DNA of 64,000 nucleotides from Halicephalobus mephisto. Lineage: Eukaryota; Nematoda; Chromadorea; Rhabditida; Panagrolaimidae. Below are positions 11,901 through 22,797 of this stretch, in pieces (within the stretch, counting starts at the first letter, position 1; the number at the start of each line of letters is the position of its first letter). The stretch is taken from assembly GCA_009193035.1 (NCBI GenBank), contig SWDT01000017.1, forward strand, positions 248,001-312,000. Reading direction: 5' to 3'. Position numbers and translations under genes: made by a program. The notes beneath the pieces are model-generated. The model saw only the letters and a list, made by a program, of their open reading frames with translations. It was not told where the DNA came from and searched no databases.

Positions 11901-12966
11901 TCATGGAGCAGCACGATATTTAGGATGATTTTTCTTCATATGCCTGTAAAGTGAAAGGTTGCGTTTGTACTCCTTATTACAACCATTAACAGGACAATAA
12001 TGCTTGATCTGCAAAATTAAATTGATAAATTTCATATATGAAAGGTTAATTTTTTGGAAGTAGATGGTTTGACAGAATTTCATATATGAAAAATTAATTT
12101 TAAAAAACTAAATGGTTTTGTGAAATTTCATATATGGGTTTACGTACATAATATAAGCTGTAAAATCCCTGACTTACGTTGTGGAAGTCTTCCAAATGAG
12201 TCTGCAAGCGGTATTTGAAGGGGAAAACCGAAATGCAATGAGGACATTTGAATTCGCTCTGGTTGTTGCCGTTGTTCTTGATCTTGATGGATTTACGTCT
12301 CTTCTGCTTGTTGGATTTCTTCTGGACTTTGTTATGGCACATCACTACGTGCCTCTCGAGAGACGGTTTGTGAAAGTAGTTTTTCTCACAACTAGGAAAA
12401 GTACAGCAGAATTTGGCAGGTACAGGAATGCTAGATTTCGGCTTATTAATATCCATCTCGGGGTTTTTGTTCTCATCGGACACAACCTCTGGTTCCTTCG
12501 TAATATCCTTCTGAGTTTGATTGACTTCTTCAGAGTTAGAAATTTCATTCAAATCGCTTTCAATGCCTGAGGTATCTTTGGAATTTCCCATATTGACAGT
12601 AATTTTATCATTTCCGCCGATAATTCCACTGACAGACCTGAAATATTTTTTTGTTCATCTAGATTCAAATAATGCCTACCGTAAATCAGAATAACGACGT
12701 TTGCGAACTTTTTCTTCAGGAAAATAAAAAGTAGTTTCCGTCACCCGGGGCAGACCCCAAGGGATCATGAAAGGCTTCGTCGGATCAACGGGATCTGGCT
12801 TCAGGAACATTCCATTATCTTCAAGAAGATCTCCATAGAAATACCGCAAATCATAAATTTTCTCATCCAGAGGAACACCAGGTTGATTTCTGGACGAAAA
12901 TCCTTCTTTATTGATGGTAGAAATAATAAAAGTTTCGTCAAACCGATAAGGATATTCAGATTCCAT
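11901..12966 (-). CDS. three-finger C2H2 zinc-finger protein
   Basis: Three exons on the minus strand: 12966-12680, 12637-12178 and 12008-11901, with introns of 42 and 169 bp; phases agree and the product is 284 residues. The first exon encodes a proline-rich N-terminal part with no domain I recognise. Exon 2 encodes an acidic Ser/Glu/Asn linker, one finger (CCTFPSC...H..MCH), a basic Lys/Arg stretch, and a second finger (CPHC...HLEDFH) ending at the exon border; exon 3 encodes the third finger (CPVNGC...HMKKNH) and a short tail. The spread spacing, with two fingers of the C-x4-C type, suggests nucleic-acid binding in the nucleus, but specificity cannot be told. It lies 794 bp downstream of pas-5 on the same strand, so an operon is possible but not shown. 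The start is the first ATG of the open frame; no clear acceptor precedes it. Confidence 0.85.
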
Positions 12967-13759
12967 GTATTACAAATAAAAAAGTAAAAATCAAAAGTAA
13001 AAAAATAAAAATTTAAAAATTTAAAAAATAAAAGAAAAATAAGGGAAAATGCAATTGAAAAAAGTTGAACAACGTCGTCTACCGAAATCAAGTTTTCGCT
13101 TCGAGACACGACTGCGGCAGTTCCTCTACGTTATTACGAAATCCTAAAATTTTTATATTTCTTTATTTTTGTGCCTAATTTTTCGTTTTAATTTTTATTT
13201 TTTTTCAAAATTTATAAAATACTTTATTATTTATTTCATTTTACAGTATTTGATTTATTTAAATTTTATTTTCGTTCATAATTTTTTTATTTATTTTTTC
13301 AAACAATGTCCATATTTATCCAAATACGAAAATCATTTTTAATTTCTTCAAAAATGACAAATTCACAACTACATGAAAACTACCAATACCGTAGGATATA
13401 AAATAATAAAAACTATAAAAATCACCAACATAAATTGTCCCAAAATCCACCCTTCTCTCCAGAACCCTGTACCCCAACGAAACCCTCTACTTTCTATTAT
13501 TATCAAAACCACATCACCCTCTACTATTATTCTTAATTTTCATCTGGATTAAATAACATTGACCTACTTTGATTTCATTCTATAGGGATTTAGGCTAAGG
13601 AGATTAAAACAAGCTCGAAAAATCCCAACTGAAAAGATTAAAATAATTAAGACACTTCCCATCGAACTAGAATTCCCAATTTTCCATCGACTAGGGACAA
13701 GTGTAAAATATTAACCCATTTATCACGATTCACATAGCTTATAAGTTAAAAAACGAGAT
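12967..13759. other. intergenic between C2H2 gene and pas-5
   Basis: AT-rich single-copy sequence, no coding signal. It must contain the 3' UTR of pas-5; no perfect AATAAA is present close to its stop, though a GATAAA variant occurs about 40 nt downstream. Confidence 0.55.
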
Positions 13760-14509
13760 TTAAAGATCACCAACGAGAGCTTGCAATTCATCGTTGCTCA
13801 ATCGTTTGAATTCACCGGTAAGTTTTCCAGTTTTCTTGTCAGTTGTTGGAGTAATTGTGACAATCTCAATGTTAGAACTTGTCAATTTATCTTCCATGAC
13901 TTGTTTCAAAATAGTCATCGCGATCTTCAAAGCTTCTGTCAGAGTCATATCTTCGTGATAGTGTTCTTTCAAATTCTGTTCCGCTCCGTCAGATGCAGCT
14001 CCGATAGATTTCGCTTGACAGTCGATAAACGTACCAGATGGATCAAGATGGAAAAGTTGGGGTCCAGTTTGGTCAATTCCGGCAAAAAGCATGGCAACTC
14101 CGAAGGGTCTCGACATGGAAGCCTTCACGTCGTCATCACCGAACTGTAAAGCCAAATTTGCAACAGATTGAGTGACATCTTCAACACGAATCTTCCTATT
14201 ATATGTAAACCAAAAGTTTTGAGCTTCCATTTGGGCACGTTCAACAAGAGTACGAGAATCAGCAATCAATCCAGCAAAAGTAACAGCAACATGTTGATCA
14301 ATTTTCGAGATTTTTTCAATTGCATCGTTAACCATGAGCTTGGAGGTTGCACGTTTCTCAGCGGCAAGAACTACTCCTTCTTTGGTGCGGATTCCGATGC
14401 TGGTAGAACCAAGTTTGACAGCTTCGATGGCATATTCGACTTGGAACAAACGGCCTTCAGGAGAGAAGGTGTTAACACCGCGATCGTATTCAGATCGAGT
14501 CAGGAACAT
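13760..14509 (-). CDS. pas-5: 20S proteasome subunit alpha type-5
   Basis: Single-exon gene of 249 residues. The N-terminal proteasome alpha signature is complete ([20 protein letters not shown], residues ~7-26), followed by the conserved [16 protein letters not shown] strand, KISKID, and the C-terminal LTSSNIEI region; length equals that of alpha-5 subunits. Alpha subunits form the gated outer rings of the 20S core and have no catalytic threonine. An upstream in-frame extension of 144 codons exists, but it runs through a low-complexity repeat; the ATG at 14509 is preceded by CAAGTTTCAG with one base between, an ideal trans-splice acceptor, which fixes the start. Absence of introns is notable next to the intron-rich neighbours. 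Confidence 0.97.
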   Translation of the reverse strand: MFLTRSEYDRGVNTFSPEGRLFQVEYAIEAVKLGSTSIGIRTKEGVVLAAEKRATSKLMVNDAIEKISKIDQHVAVTFAGLIADSRTLVERAQMEAQNFWFTYNRKIRVEDVTQSVANLALQFGDDDVKASMSRPFGVAMLFAGIDQTGPQLFHLDPSGTFIDCQAKSIGAASDGAEQNLKEHYHEDMTLTEALKIAMTILKQVMEDKLTSSNIEIVTITPTTDKKTGKLTGEFKRLSNDELQALVGDL

Positions 14510-14520
14510 TCTGAAACTTG
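14510..14520 (-). promoter_or_regulatory. spliced-leader acceptor of pas-5
   Basis: Minus-strand AAGTTTCAG ends one base before the ATG. No coding exon lies upstream, so this is read as an SL trans-splice site and it supports the start chosen for pas-5. Confidence 0.75.
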
Positions 14521-14569
14521 AAAGTTGTAATGCTGATCGAAGTCGATATATGAAATCACGACGAAAAGT

Positions 14570-15240
14570 TGTAAGTGGAAATCTAAAGGGGAAAACGATG
14601 ATAATAAGTAAAATATCAAAAATATCCATAAAACAAATAGTAAACTGAGTAAAATAAGCAGAAGAGCTTGTTAATTGTATAAGTAATAAAGAAATCAAGA
14701 GAGTGATAACTAGGAAGTATAAGATATATAAATTTATATAGAGGAGAAAAAACGATGACAATAGGTAATGGAATAAAACGTTGGAAAAACAAAAATAGAT
14801 ATAGTAACACATACAGAGGAACCTAATGATCGTATTAGTGGGGAAATTAATATAAAATAATAAATATAAAGGAAGAAAAATATATAAATTTATATAGAGG
14901 GGAAAAAACGATGACAATAGGTAACGGAATAAAACGTTCAAAAAATAAATAATAAATATAGTAACACATACAGAGGAGCTTAATGATCGTATTAGTGGGG
15001 AAATTAATATAAAATAATAAATATAAAGGAAGAAAAATATATAAATTTATATAGAGGAGAAAAAACGATGACAATAGGTAACGGAATAAAACGTTCAAAA
15101 AATAAATAATAAATATAGTAACACATACAGAGGAGCTTAATGATCATATTAGTGAGAAAATTAATATAAAATAATAAATATAAAGGAAGAAAAATATATA
15201 AACTTAATATTAAAGAAAAAAGGGAAAACGATGACAAAGA
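14570..15240. repeat. ~157-bp tandem array upstream of pas-5
   Basis: Three nearly identical units beginning TATATAAATTTATATAGAG at 14725, 14881 and 15038 (spacing 156-157 bp), with degraded partial units at both ends. Each unit carries AAAACGATGACAATAGGTAA and ACACATACAGAGGA. The array sits immediately 5' of pas-5 and produces a set of hydrophobic minus-strand frames without biological meaning. Confidence 0.92.
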
Positions 15241-15767
15241 GAGACTTCGGTTGGAGCAGTGCAGGCAGGGGTTCCCGCAGCGAAAAAAGAGAACCAAATT
15301 TTCTGTTTTTTAAATGGAATATTTGTTTTTCTTTAAAATTATTAAATTTTAAAATTAATGAAATTCCATTAAAATAATTAATTTCCAATGTAAAATATTC
15401 CAAATATGTGTAATTATTAAATTAATTTTTTTGAATAATTTTGAATTTTTAAAGTTTTTATTTTGTTCAAAAAAATCATTAATTTTTATTAACCTTTGAA
15501 ATTTTCAAATTAAACAAGTTTTTCTAATGACAAAAATAAAAAAATTCATTTTGTATTTTGTTCAATTTATTGCGTCTAGGACTGACTTGGATGGAGACCA
15601 GTGATCACGTCGATAAATTTCTTCATTAAAATTAAATCTGAAATTTAATACATCTGTTAAATCACGAATGGGTTTCTGGTCCACGTGGAGAAAAAAAATA
15701 CAAAAACAGTTTTATTGAGCCGGAGGGGGACAATATAAAATAATTTTAATAATTATTGCGTAATCTC
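15241..15767. other. AT-rich intergenic DNA
   Basis: No gene. 15300-15560 is low-complexity; 15575-15690 is single-copy. Just before the SINE-like copy, GAGCCGGAGGG at about 15717 loosely resembles an A box but the spacing to the B box (about 50 bp) and surroundings do not make a tRNA. Confidence 0.5.
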
Positions 15768-16043
15768 AGGTTCGAATCCCGGTTGGCCCAAACCCAAGGT
15801 CGTAAAGCTACCCCATCTCCTCAGGGGATCTTGTAGCGAAATAAGGACATAGTTAATATGGAAGATCAAAAGCGAATCTGAGTGCTGCTGGCCCCAGTGG
15901 ACCCCTAAAGGCCAAAGTTAACCTCTAAGGTCAAGGTGGCAAGCCCGTCTTCGCCACACCCAGCAGTTTGCCAGAACTTCCGGATACCTGCGGATTTGGA
16001 AAGTCCCGTCAAGCTCGATTACTGGGCCTCTTTTATCTTTATC
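15768..16043 (+). mobile_element. second SINE-like element, plus orientation
   Basis: Homologous over its whole length to the element at 11021-11308 but inverted relative to it, about 90 percent alike by eye. It begins with the B-box match GGTTCGAATCCC (15769-15780), shares the GGCCCAAACCCAAGGTCG and CCTGCGGATTTGGAAA blocks, and ends in TCTTTTATCTTTATC. No clean target duplication is visible, so it may be older or truncated. Confidence 0.8.
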
Positions 16044-16682
16044 GTGCAATCTATTTAATTCTCCCCAGTGCACTACCGTAAATCCCCCATTAGCCCTCAG
16101 GGTACTTCCCTCCAGGACCAACACTGTGTGGACTTGCACTCAACTGGATGGTACTCGATCCAACAATATAATTTAAAAAAGAAATATCTGGTTTGAAACT
16201 GGTCGGTAATTTGAGTTCAAAAAGTGGGCTTTTGAAACGAGTTATGTCATGTTAGAGTCGTTAGGATTCGGAACCTATTTTATTTCTGTTGTGCGTTTTT
16301 TTGAAGGTAATTTAAAAAATATAAAATTTCTTAAATCAAATTCAAAAAAAACTTGTGACGTTTCTGTCCCAAGAATTTATATTCCAATTTTAAAGTTAAA
16401 ACTCTACAAAAAATACTTAAAAAACAGTAATAAAACTCAGATTCTGAATCTGAAATCAGAATCAAAAGGCAACCTTCAGAATTCAGGATTCTGAAGACCA
16501 AACTCAATTTTGATTTTGGAATTTCTTAAATATTTTTAAAATTGAACAAAAAGTAATTAAAATACAGTAATAAAACTCAGATTCTGAATCTGAAATCAGA
16601 ATCAGAAGTCAACCTTCAGAATCCAGGATTCTGAATTCTGAAGACCAAACTCAATTTTGATTTTGAAATTTCTAAGCTCATA
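16044..16682. other. intergenic with a duplicated ~120-bp block
   Basis: 16044-16170 is single-copy. 16425-16520 and 16560-16680 are two copies of a block containing CAGATTCTGAATCTGAAATC and ACCAAACTCAATTTTGAT. No gene is visible; the plus-strand frame at 16249-16494 runs through these repeats. Confidence 0.6.
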
Positions 16683-16858
16683 CAATAGAACCTGGATATA
16701 AGATATCCCCGTTATAACATATCTCTTGTTATAGCATATGATCTGAGTGAGAGAATTTGGTTAATCTGCTTTCAAATTGACCTCCGCTATGATATATCCT
16801 TCCTTATAAGATACACTTTGCCCTGTCCCAAGGGGTACTTTATATCTAACTTCTACTG
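16683..16858. mobile_element. 176-bp MITE with pogo/Tigger-like inverted ends and TA duplication
   Basis: The left end CAATAGAACCTGGATATAA and the reverse complement of the right end CAGTAGAAGTTAGATATAA match over about 28 bp with some 8 differences, both continuing into a CCCC block. Both ends are flanked by TA (16681-16682 and 16859-16860), the target duplication of Tc1/mariner/pogo elements. The inside is non-coding, as expected for a MITE mobilised by a transposase elsewhere. Confidence 0.75.
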
Positions 16859-17072
16859 TATAACTCATTTGAAAAAATCACTTTGAATAAATCCACTTCT
16901 CTCGTTAGTTATCTAAATTCAAAAAACTTGCGTCGAAAAAATCCATAAAACCTTTAATTTTTTTGGTTTTTATAACAGTATGAAGATGATTGATGTGAAA
17001 TTTTAAAAACCAATAAAATTAAACTCAGTGATTTCGTTTTTATAACTGGGACCACGGCATCACATAGGATCA

Positions 17073-17168
17073 TCATTTGTGACATTTTTCTTCCGGATTC
17101 AATATGAACAGATCCATCAGGGTTGGCGACGAACGCAATTCTCGGATTTCACCTAAAATCCGGAATAT
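17073..17168 (-). other. possible terminal exon
   Basis: After a strong minus-strand acceptor (TTTTTTGCAG) a frame of 31 codons runs to a TGA, in a patch of coding-like composition (RELRSSPTLMDLF). A second candidate exon lies at 17507-17453 (ATG at 17507, donor ATAT|GTAAGT), but its phase does not fit this frame directly, so either an exon is missing or the pieces are unrelated. Function unknown. Confidence 0.25.
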
Positions 17169-17659
17169 CTGCAAAAAACAAAAATATAAATAAAATAAAA
17201 CTTGCTGATGTCTGACATGAACATATTAGAGTAATTTAAGTAAAATTGATATATGAAAGTATTTTTTAAAGCTTGAAAAGCAACTTTTAGGATTTCGAAA
17301 CCAGGCAACTTTTAGGATTTCGAAATCAGAAATGACTTCAGTAAATAATCTTCGAAAATCAGTTCGCTACATCCATTACAGTAGTTTAAACAGAATAAGG
17401 GACTTTTTGGCATCTAAAATAACCTCGTTAGTTTAATCCAAATAAAACTTACATATGAACCCACCTTTGAATTTTCCAAATAACTCTGACTCAATTTCGC
17501 ACTGCATTAAGTTACAAATTAAAATATTCATTGTATAAAACAGCTAAATTACAATATTGTTTATAATGTAGAAGCAAAATAAAAATGAAAAAGTAAGAAA
17601 AATAACGATTTTTAAGGAATTACTATTCAAAAAGAGAGAATTCGAACCAAATAGGAACT

Positions 17660-18045
17660 AGTCGACTTGCCAGAACGTTGCGAGCAAGTTGCAGATTTTA
17701 TGCTAATTTCAAAATCTTCGTAGATGTAGGTATAGAGTGTTCTATTCGATTTTCTTCAAATTTACGTGTAATTTACGATGTTTTTTTATTTCGAAATCCT
17801 TAGATATAAGTATGAAATATTCAATCCACTTCGCCAGAACGTTGCGAACAAGTTGCAGATTTTATGTTAATTTCGAAATCTTCGTAGATGTAGGTATAGT
17901 GTTCTATTCGATTTTCTTCAATGTTACATGTAATTTACGATGTTTTTTTATTTCGAAATCCTTAGATATAAGTATGAAATATTCAATCCACTTCGCCAGA
18001 ACGTTGCGAACAAGTTGCAGATTTTATGCTAATTTCGAAATCTGA
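17660..18045. repeat. ~165-bp tandem repeats, inverted form of the GCGCAACATTCTGG core
   Basis: Two full units and a third partial one, each starting GCCAGAACGTTGCGA(A/G)CAAG (17667, 17829, 17995) and containing TTTTTTTATTTCGAAATCCT. The start is the reverse complement of the core in the arrays at 0.2, 3.0 and 38.6 kb. The plus-strand frame of 102 codons is periodic and follows the repeat. Confidence 0.88.
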
Positions 18046-18385
18046 AAATAAGCATACATTGAAAAAAGTTACAAAAGCAATTTTTTCCAATGAAAATACT
18101 GTGATTAAAAATACTCAACTTATACTCCAGAATGTTTATCGATTACTGTATTCTGAAAATTTAAAAAATTGGTTTTTTGAAAGTTAACGTTTGTTTCACA
18201 TTGATGTTCGACCCCAAACCTCACTACCTGGGTTTTATGGGACATAAAACGAATCGAAAAATCATCTTAAATCTCGACTGGTTTGGAAACTTAAAATTAT
18301 CCACAATGGCTTACAGTAATTTTGAAATATTTTTATTTTTTAAAAAAGCAAAAATGATAAATTTGAGTTTCGAAACTTCGAGCAG

Positions 18386-21242
18386 TTGGAGATTCTGAAG
18401 GCGGAGATGACCTTCGTCAGAGGCCAAAAAATCAAGAAAACACGTGAACTGATCTTATTTCTTTTACGACACGACTTCTGGTTCCCATTCGGTCCTCAGA
18501 ACTCAGCTGAGATGCAGTCGAATTCCTTTCATCGGAACAATGCTTCTGGCAACTCTAATGTCCAGCAGAAAAGATCAATTACGGTATTTATGAAGAAAAA
18601 CGGTCAGTTTTGAATTTTAAAAATTTTGGAAATTGGCCATAAATAATGGAAGAACTTTGGTCAAAACGGGTTTTGCTAAATTAATCTTCGGTTTCGAGAA
18701 CTTAGAAAGGACTTATAATTAATTATACTACTAAAAGTAGAGTTTCTTCTGCAAACTTTTGCAGAAATATTCTTGACAGAAATTTTTAAAACTTTCGAGT
18801 TAGGACCGAAAATAGTAAAAAGTGGGAAAAATTCAGGCACGTGGAACTATTGTGATAAATTTTTTTTAAAGAAAAAAAGTTTAATGTTTTTGATAGTGAT
18901 GTCGGAAAACTAGATCTGGCCTCATCTAATCCGAAACTAATATGGAAGGAAAAACGTCTCTCGACAGGCATCGTCTTGCTATCCGGGCAAGTGCTTTTCT
19001 CTTAAGCTACGAGAGCAACCGTTTCCATTCCATTCCTGGAAGCAAAATTGTTTCTCCTGAACGATCGCTCCTTTCTCGCTACGCTTAATGTCGCGACAAC
19101 TGATTATGAAGCTGCAGTCTAGAGCTTCATAATGATACTGAAATTATTTCTGGATTTTCATTTTGGAAGAAATTATGGAGGGTAAAACAGAAGCACGGCA
19201 AGGTTGTTGTTTCTTATTTGATTCGCACCTCAACATGCTTTTGATTAATGAAGAAGTTTTACCATTAAGTAAGCTTTATACTAGTAAACATAGTAAAATC
19301 CTAGCTCCCAATGTTTTTGCTGTCAATTCCATAGGCAAAATCGTTCAGATGGTGATATACTCAAAACTTGTGATGATCTAAAGCAACACCACCTCCTATT
19401 AAGAAACCTCTTTTATTTTTTGTAAATTACAAGATTAATATCGATCAAGAGTATATCTCATGGTGTTTTGTGAACCCTTGGACTCAACGGCACTTCACAG
19501 ACTGGGATTCAAGTTTTCGACAGAACTCTGGATCGACATATGTGAAGAAGATTAAAAACAAATGCTGAGAAAATACGGTCGATTTCAGTACATAGAAAAA
19601 GCCCAGTGGATTTTCTAGATCTAAGCTTGATGAATTTTGGTGTCTGGGATATTTAGAGAAAAGTTTTTATTATATTTTAAAAGAATTTAAATAAAATAAA
19701 ATTTTTCAAGATAAATTGCGCGCCAAAGTGACCGCAGTACAGGAGCATCTGATGGTCTTTGAAAAGCAAAAGATGACAAATAGGAAATCCAATATGTCAT
19801 TAAGTCAGATCTCTAGTTATATTTTAGGATCTATCTTAAGAAGATTTGATTTAAATAAACTTTTTTCGATTCATAAATTCACGTCCGAACTTTTTCCTCA
19901 CCTTGTAGAATTACGGTATTTAGGCATTTTTGAAATATATCAAAATTATGGTATTAAAAATTAAAAATATTTTTCTAAAAATTTCAAAAAAATGTCTCAA
20001 CACGAAAGTTTAAAATTTTCCAGTTGAGACCGGAAATGATAAAATTTCTAATTTATATTATTTTTTAAGCTTCTAAAATCATTTTTTACAAAGTTAGAAT
20101 ACTTACTAAAGAAAACCGAAAAAATTGATTCAACATGAATTTTCGTAATTTTCCACTCGAGACTAAAAAGTTAAATTTTGGCTTATATATCTTCCGGAGA
20201 TTTCTAACTTACATTTTTACAAAAATTAAAGATTTTTGTCACGGATTTGTCTCGACGCGAAATTTTGTAATTTTCCATTCGAGACCAGAAAGTTAAATTT
20301 TATGTTATTTTTTGAAGATTTTAAACCACATAATTGTAAAATAATAGTTTTAAAATTTTCCACTCAAGACCAAAAAGTAAAGTTTTAAATTTAAATTAAT
20401 TTACGAAATTTTAATTACATTATAAAAATCAAAAATATGTGACCAAGTTTTCCAAAATTGTCCCAGTGTGAATTTTCAATTTTTTTCAGTTTGAACCGAG
20501 AACTGGAATTTCGAGTTTCTAGTATTCTGAAAAGGCCAAAAACCACTATTATGACATGAAATTAAGAATCTTGTTGCAAAAATTTCAAAAAATGGTCTTA
20601 TTACGAAAGTTTAGAATTTTCCAGTCGGGACCAAAAAAGTAATATTTTTAATTTTTCGAAATTATTTTATTTCAAAATTAAAATATTTATTTGAAAAATT
20701 TCAAAAAATGATCCTAACGCGAAAGTTGAAAATTTTCCAATCGGGACCAAAAAAGTAATATTTTTAATTTTTATTATTTTTTAATTTTTCGAAATTATTT
20801 TATTTCAAAATTAAAATATTTATTTGAAAAATTTCAAAAAATGGTCCTAACGCGAAAGTTGAAAATTTTCCAATCGGGACCAAAAAGATAAATTTGTGTA
20901 GTTTTTTAAAGTTTTAAAATTATTAATCAAAAAAATTTTAAACAAAATTATTTTTAATTTTTTGCTAAAAATCGACAGTAATCCGATACTGTAGATCTTA
21001 AATCTTTCTAATTTGAAAATAAATCTTTATTTTTATTTTATGATATTTTAAAACTTGATTTTCTTTGTATTTCCGATTTTCTCAAATCATAAACCAATTT
21101 TCCTTATGTTGACCACATTTCAGAGTTCTCCGCCAATGGCCTGGCCGTGGACGATGACTCGAGGCAAGTTGCTTTTCCTCTTAGATCACCTCCATCTGGC
21201 GGCTGTATGACAGTTGCCCCCAGTAGTAGTAACCCCCAGTAA
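18386..21242 (+). CDS. unrecognised gene, two candidate 3' exons
   Basis: Two coding-like blocks fit together in phase: a block ending at 18602 (donor AACG|GTCAGT) and one at 21124-21242 (acceptor CACATTTCAG, stop TAA). The first is open from about 18349; 18386 is used as a provisional start after a weak GAGCAG acceptor, and the first in-frame ATG is at 18407. The first part is charged then Asn/Ser-rich; the second block, 39 codons, is Ser/Pro-rich (RSPPSGG) and has codon content clearly unlike its AT-rich flanks. The intron would be 2.5 kb and contains repeats and a tRNA-like fold. No domain is recognised. It may be the end of a longer gene or a decayed one. Confidence 0.38.
18958..19016 (-). 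other. tRNA-like fold lacking a T arm
   Basis: Read on the minus strand: GCTCTCG, TA, a D-like stem GCTT/AAGC, one base, then a perfect 5-bp stem CTTGC/GCAAG with a 7-base loop CCGGATA, a short linker, and CGAGAG pairing back to the first strand (6 bp). It lacks a T arm and B box, and the base before the would-be anticodon GGA is C rather than T, so it is unlikely to be a normal nuclear tRNA. It could be a tRNA relic, a SINE head or chance. Confidence 0.3.
19990..20900. repeat. TTTTCCAGTCGGGACC repeats in a putative intron
   Basis: About eight diverged units of AAAATTTTCCA(G/A)TCGGGACCAAAAAG. The last two full units, near 20640-20760 and 20760-20890, are nearly identical over more than 100 bp, indicating recent duplication. 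Confidence 0.8.
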
Positions 21243-21329
21243 CCCATGCTAATTTCGGAGTTTTTTAATTTTTAAAAATTTACATATTAATTCGATCCAA
21301 CTATCAAAAAACTACTGTAAAAACGAAAA

Positions 21330-22000
21330 AGATAAATCTTGCGAAATAAGGGAGTAACTATCGCTGAGGAAGAAACATCGTACAGCTTTCTGGGAAACTG
21401 TACAATAGTTGTTTATTTTTAACTTTCACTGATTTCGAAATTTTCTTTAAATCAGTTTCTTATCGTCTGGTTTACATGATTAAGTCAATCTAACTACCAA
21501 AAAATTAGTATAAAAACGAAAGAAATAAGATAAATCTTACAAAACGAAGAGGTAACAATCACTGAGGAAGAAATATCGTACAGCTTCTTGGGGAACCATA
21601 CAACGATTATTTCCCAAATATATTTCCTTTCTCTGTTTTGTGAAATTTATCTCCTTCGTTTTAGATTAAGTATTCAGTAGTTGGATCAACTTAATGTAAA
21701 TCAGTTGATAAAAACTGATTCAAAAAGAGTTTCGAAATCATGGGAGTTCAGGGGGAAGGGATAATAGTTGCTGAGGAGCAATTGCTGTATAACATCTTAA
21801 AGAACTGTATAACAACTGTTCCTCAGCAATAGTTACCCCTCTATTCTGTAAAATTTATCTTCTTCGTTTTAGACTAACTATTCAGTAATTGAATCAACTT
21901 AACCATGTAAATCAATTGATAAAAACTGATTCAGAAAAAATTTCGAAATCAATGTAAGGGACCAATCATTGCTGGGGAGGAATTGTCGTAATCTCCATCT
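21330..22000. repeat. ~205-215-bp tandem array, each unit with a hairpin (copy A)
   Basis: Three units plus a partial one. Each unit carries a self-complementary segment at about 21355-21415, 21550-21610, 21765-21830 and 21965-22000: one arm contains ATAGTTGCTGAGGAGCAAT, the other ends in GTTCCTCAGCAATAGTTA, separated by about 16 bases (seen best at 21765-21830). Units are linked by TTCGTTTTAGA(T/C)TAA(G/C)TATTCAG. The same family occupies an intron of the K+ channel gene at 47410-48460. Confidence 0.85.
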
Positions 22001-22797
22001 GACTCTATTTATGACCACGTTTTTTAATACTCACATTTGTCAGACCAAAACTAACTTGGCCAAAATTCGGTAACGCCCCTAAATTTTATTTACATTACTT
22101 TCATACCCATGTGCGCAACCTCTTTCACTCATTGAATCAAGGCAAAAATCGGAGAACAGAATCGCTCGATTTTCGTTTGATCTATCGTCGAAAAATTTCA
22201 CGAATGACATTTGGGAAAATTTATTTGTGCCAATTTAGCGCTGATTAAATCTTTTATGGTCCAGGGTTGAGATAAGCGATTCTTCATCGAGAAGGCGTAA
22301 CGGCTTTTGTTACGCTGGAGAAACTAAAAAAAAAGAAAAATGTGATTTCTAGTCTAATGGAGTCCTAAATTGAAATTTTTTATTTCGATGAATAAAGTTT
22401 TTCGTTGCGGGAACTGAAATACAATAAATAATTTTGATTTTTAAAAATAGGAGAATTTTCGCTGTGGAATTGAAATACAATAAATAATTTTGGTTTTTAA
22501 AAAATAAGAAGTTTTCGTCGCGAAACCCAGATAATTAAAACTTTTAATTTTCGTTGCGGGACCAGAATTCGTTTAAGACTTTTAATTGACAAAAACTAAT
22601 TCTAGATATATTTTCGCTTCGAGACTGAGCTACGTCTAAAACTTCATCATTATAGTTAAACAAGTCTCAAATATCTTTCGTTTTAAGAACAATATATTTT
22701 AAAAACATGATTTTTGAAGATAAATCATTTCGTAGTTGTGCTATTCGTTTTCAGTTGAATTTTCAAAGTATTTCTTATTGATGTTCTGGATTTCAGG
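22001..22797 (+). other. upstream region of the Rh gene
   Basis: Mostly single-copy, with a few TTTTCG(T/C)(C/T)GCGGGA repeats at 22390-22640. It should contain the promoter of the Rh gene. The acceptor TGGATTTCAG ends at 22796 with one base before the ATG, the layout of an SL trans-splice site. Confidence 0.55.

Noticed and set aside
11706..11954. 82-codon plus-strand ATG frame
   Set aside because: Antisense to the last C2H2 exon and its 3' UTR, with no domain and AT-driven Ile/Lys composition.
14510..14941. 144-residue N-terminal extension of pas-5
   Set aside because: Runs through the 157-bp tandem repeat, is hydrophobic and repetitive, and a trans-splice acceptor directly precedes the family-standard start.
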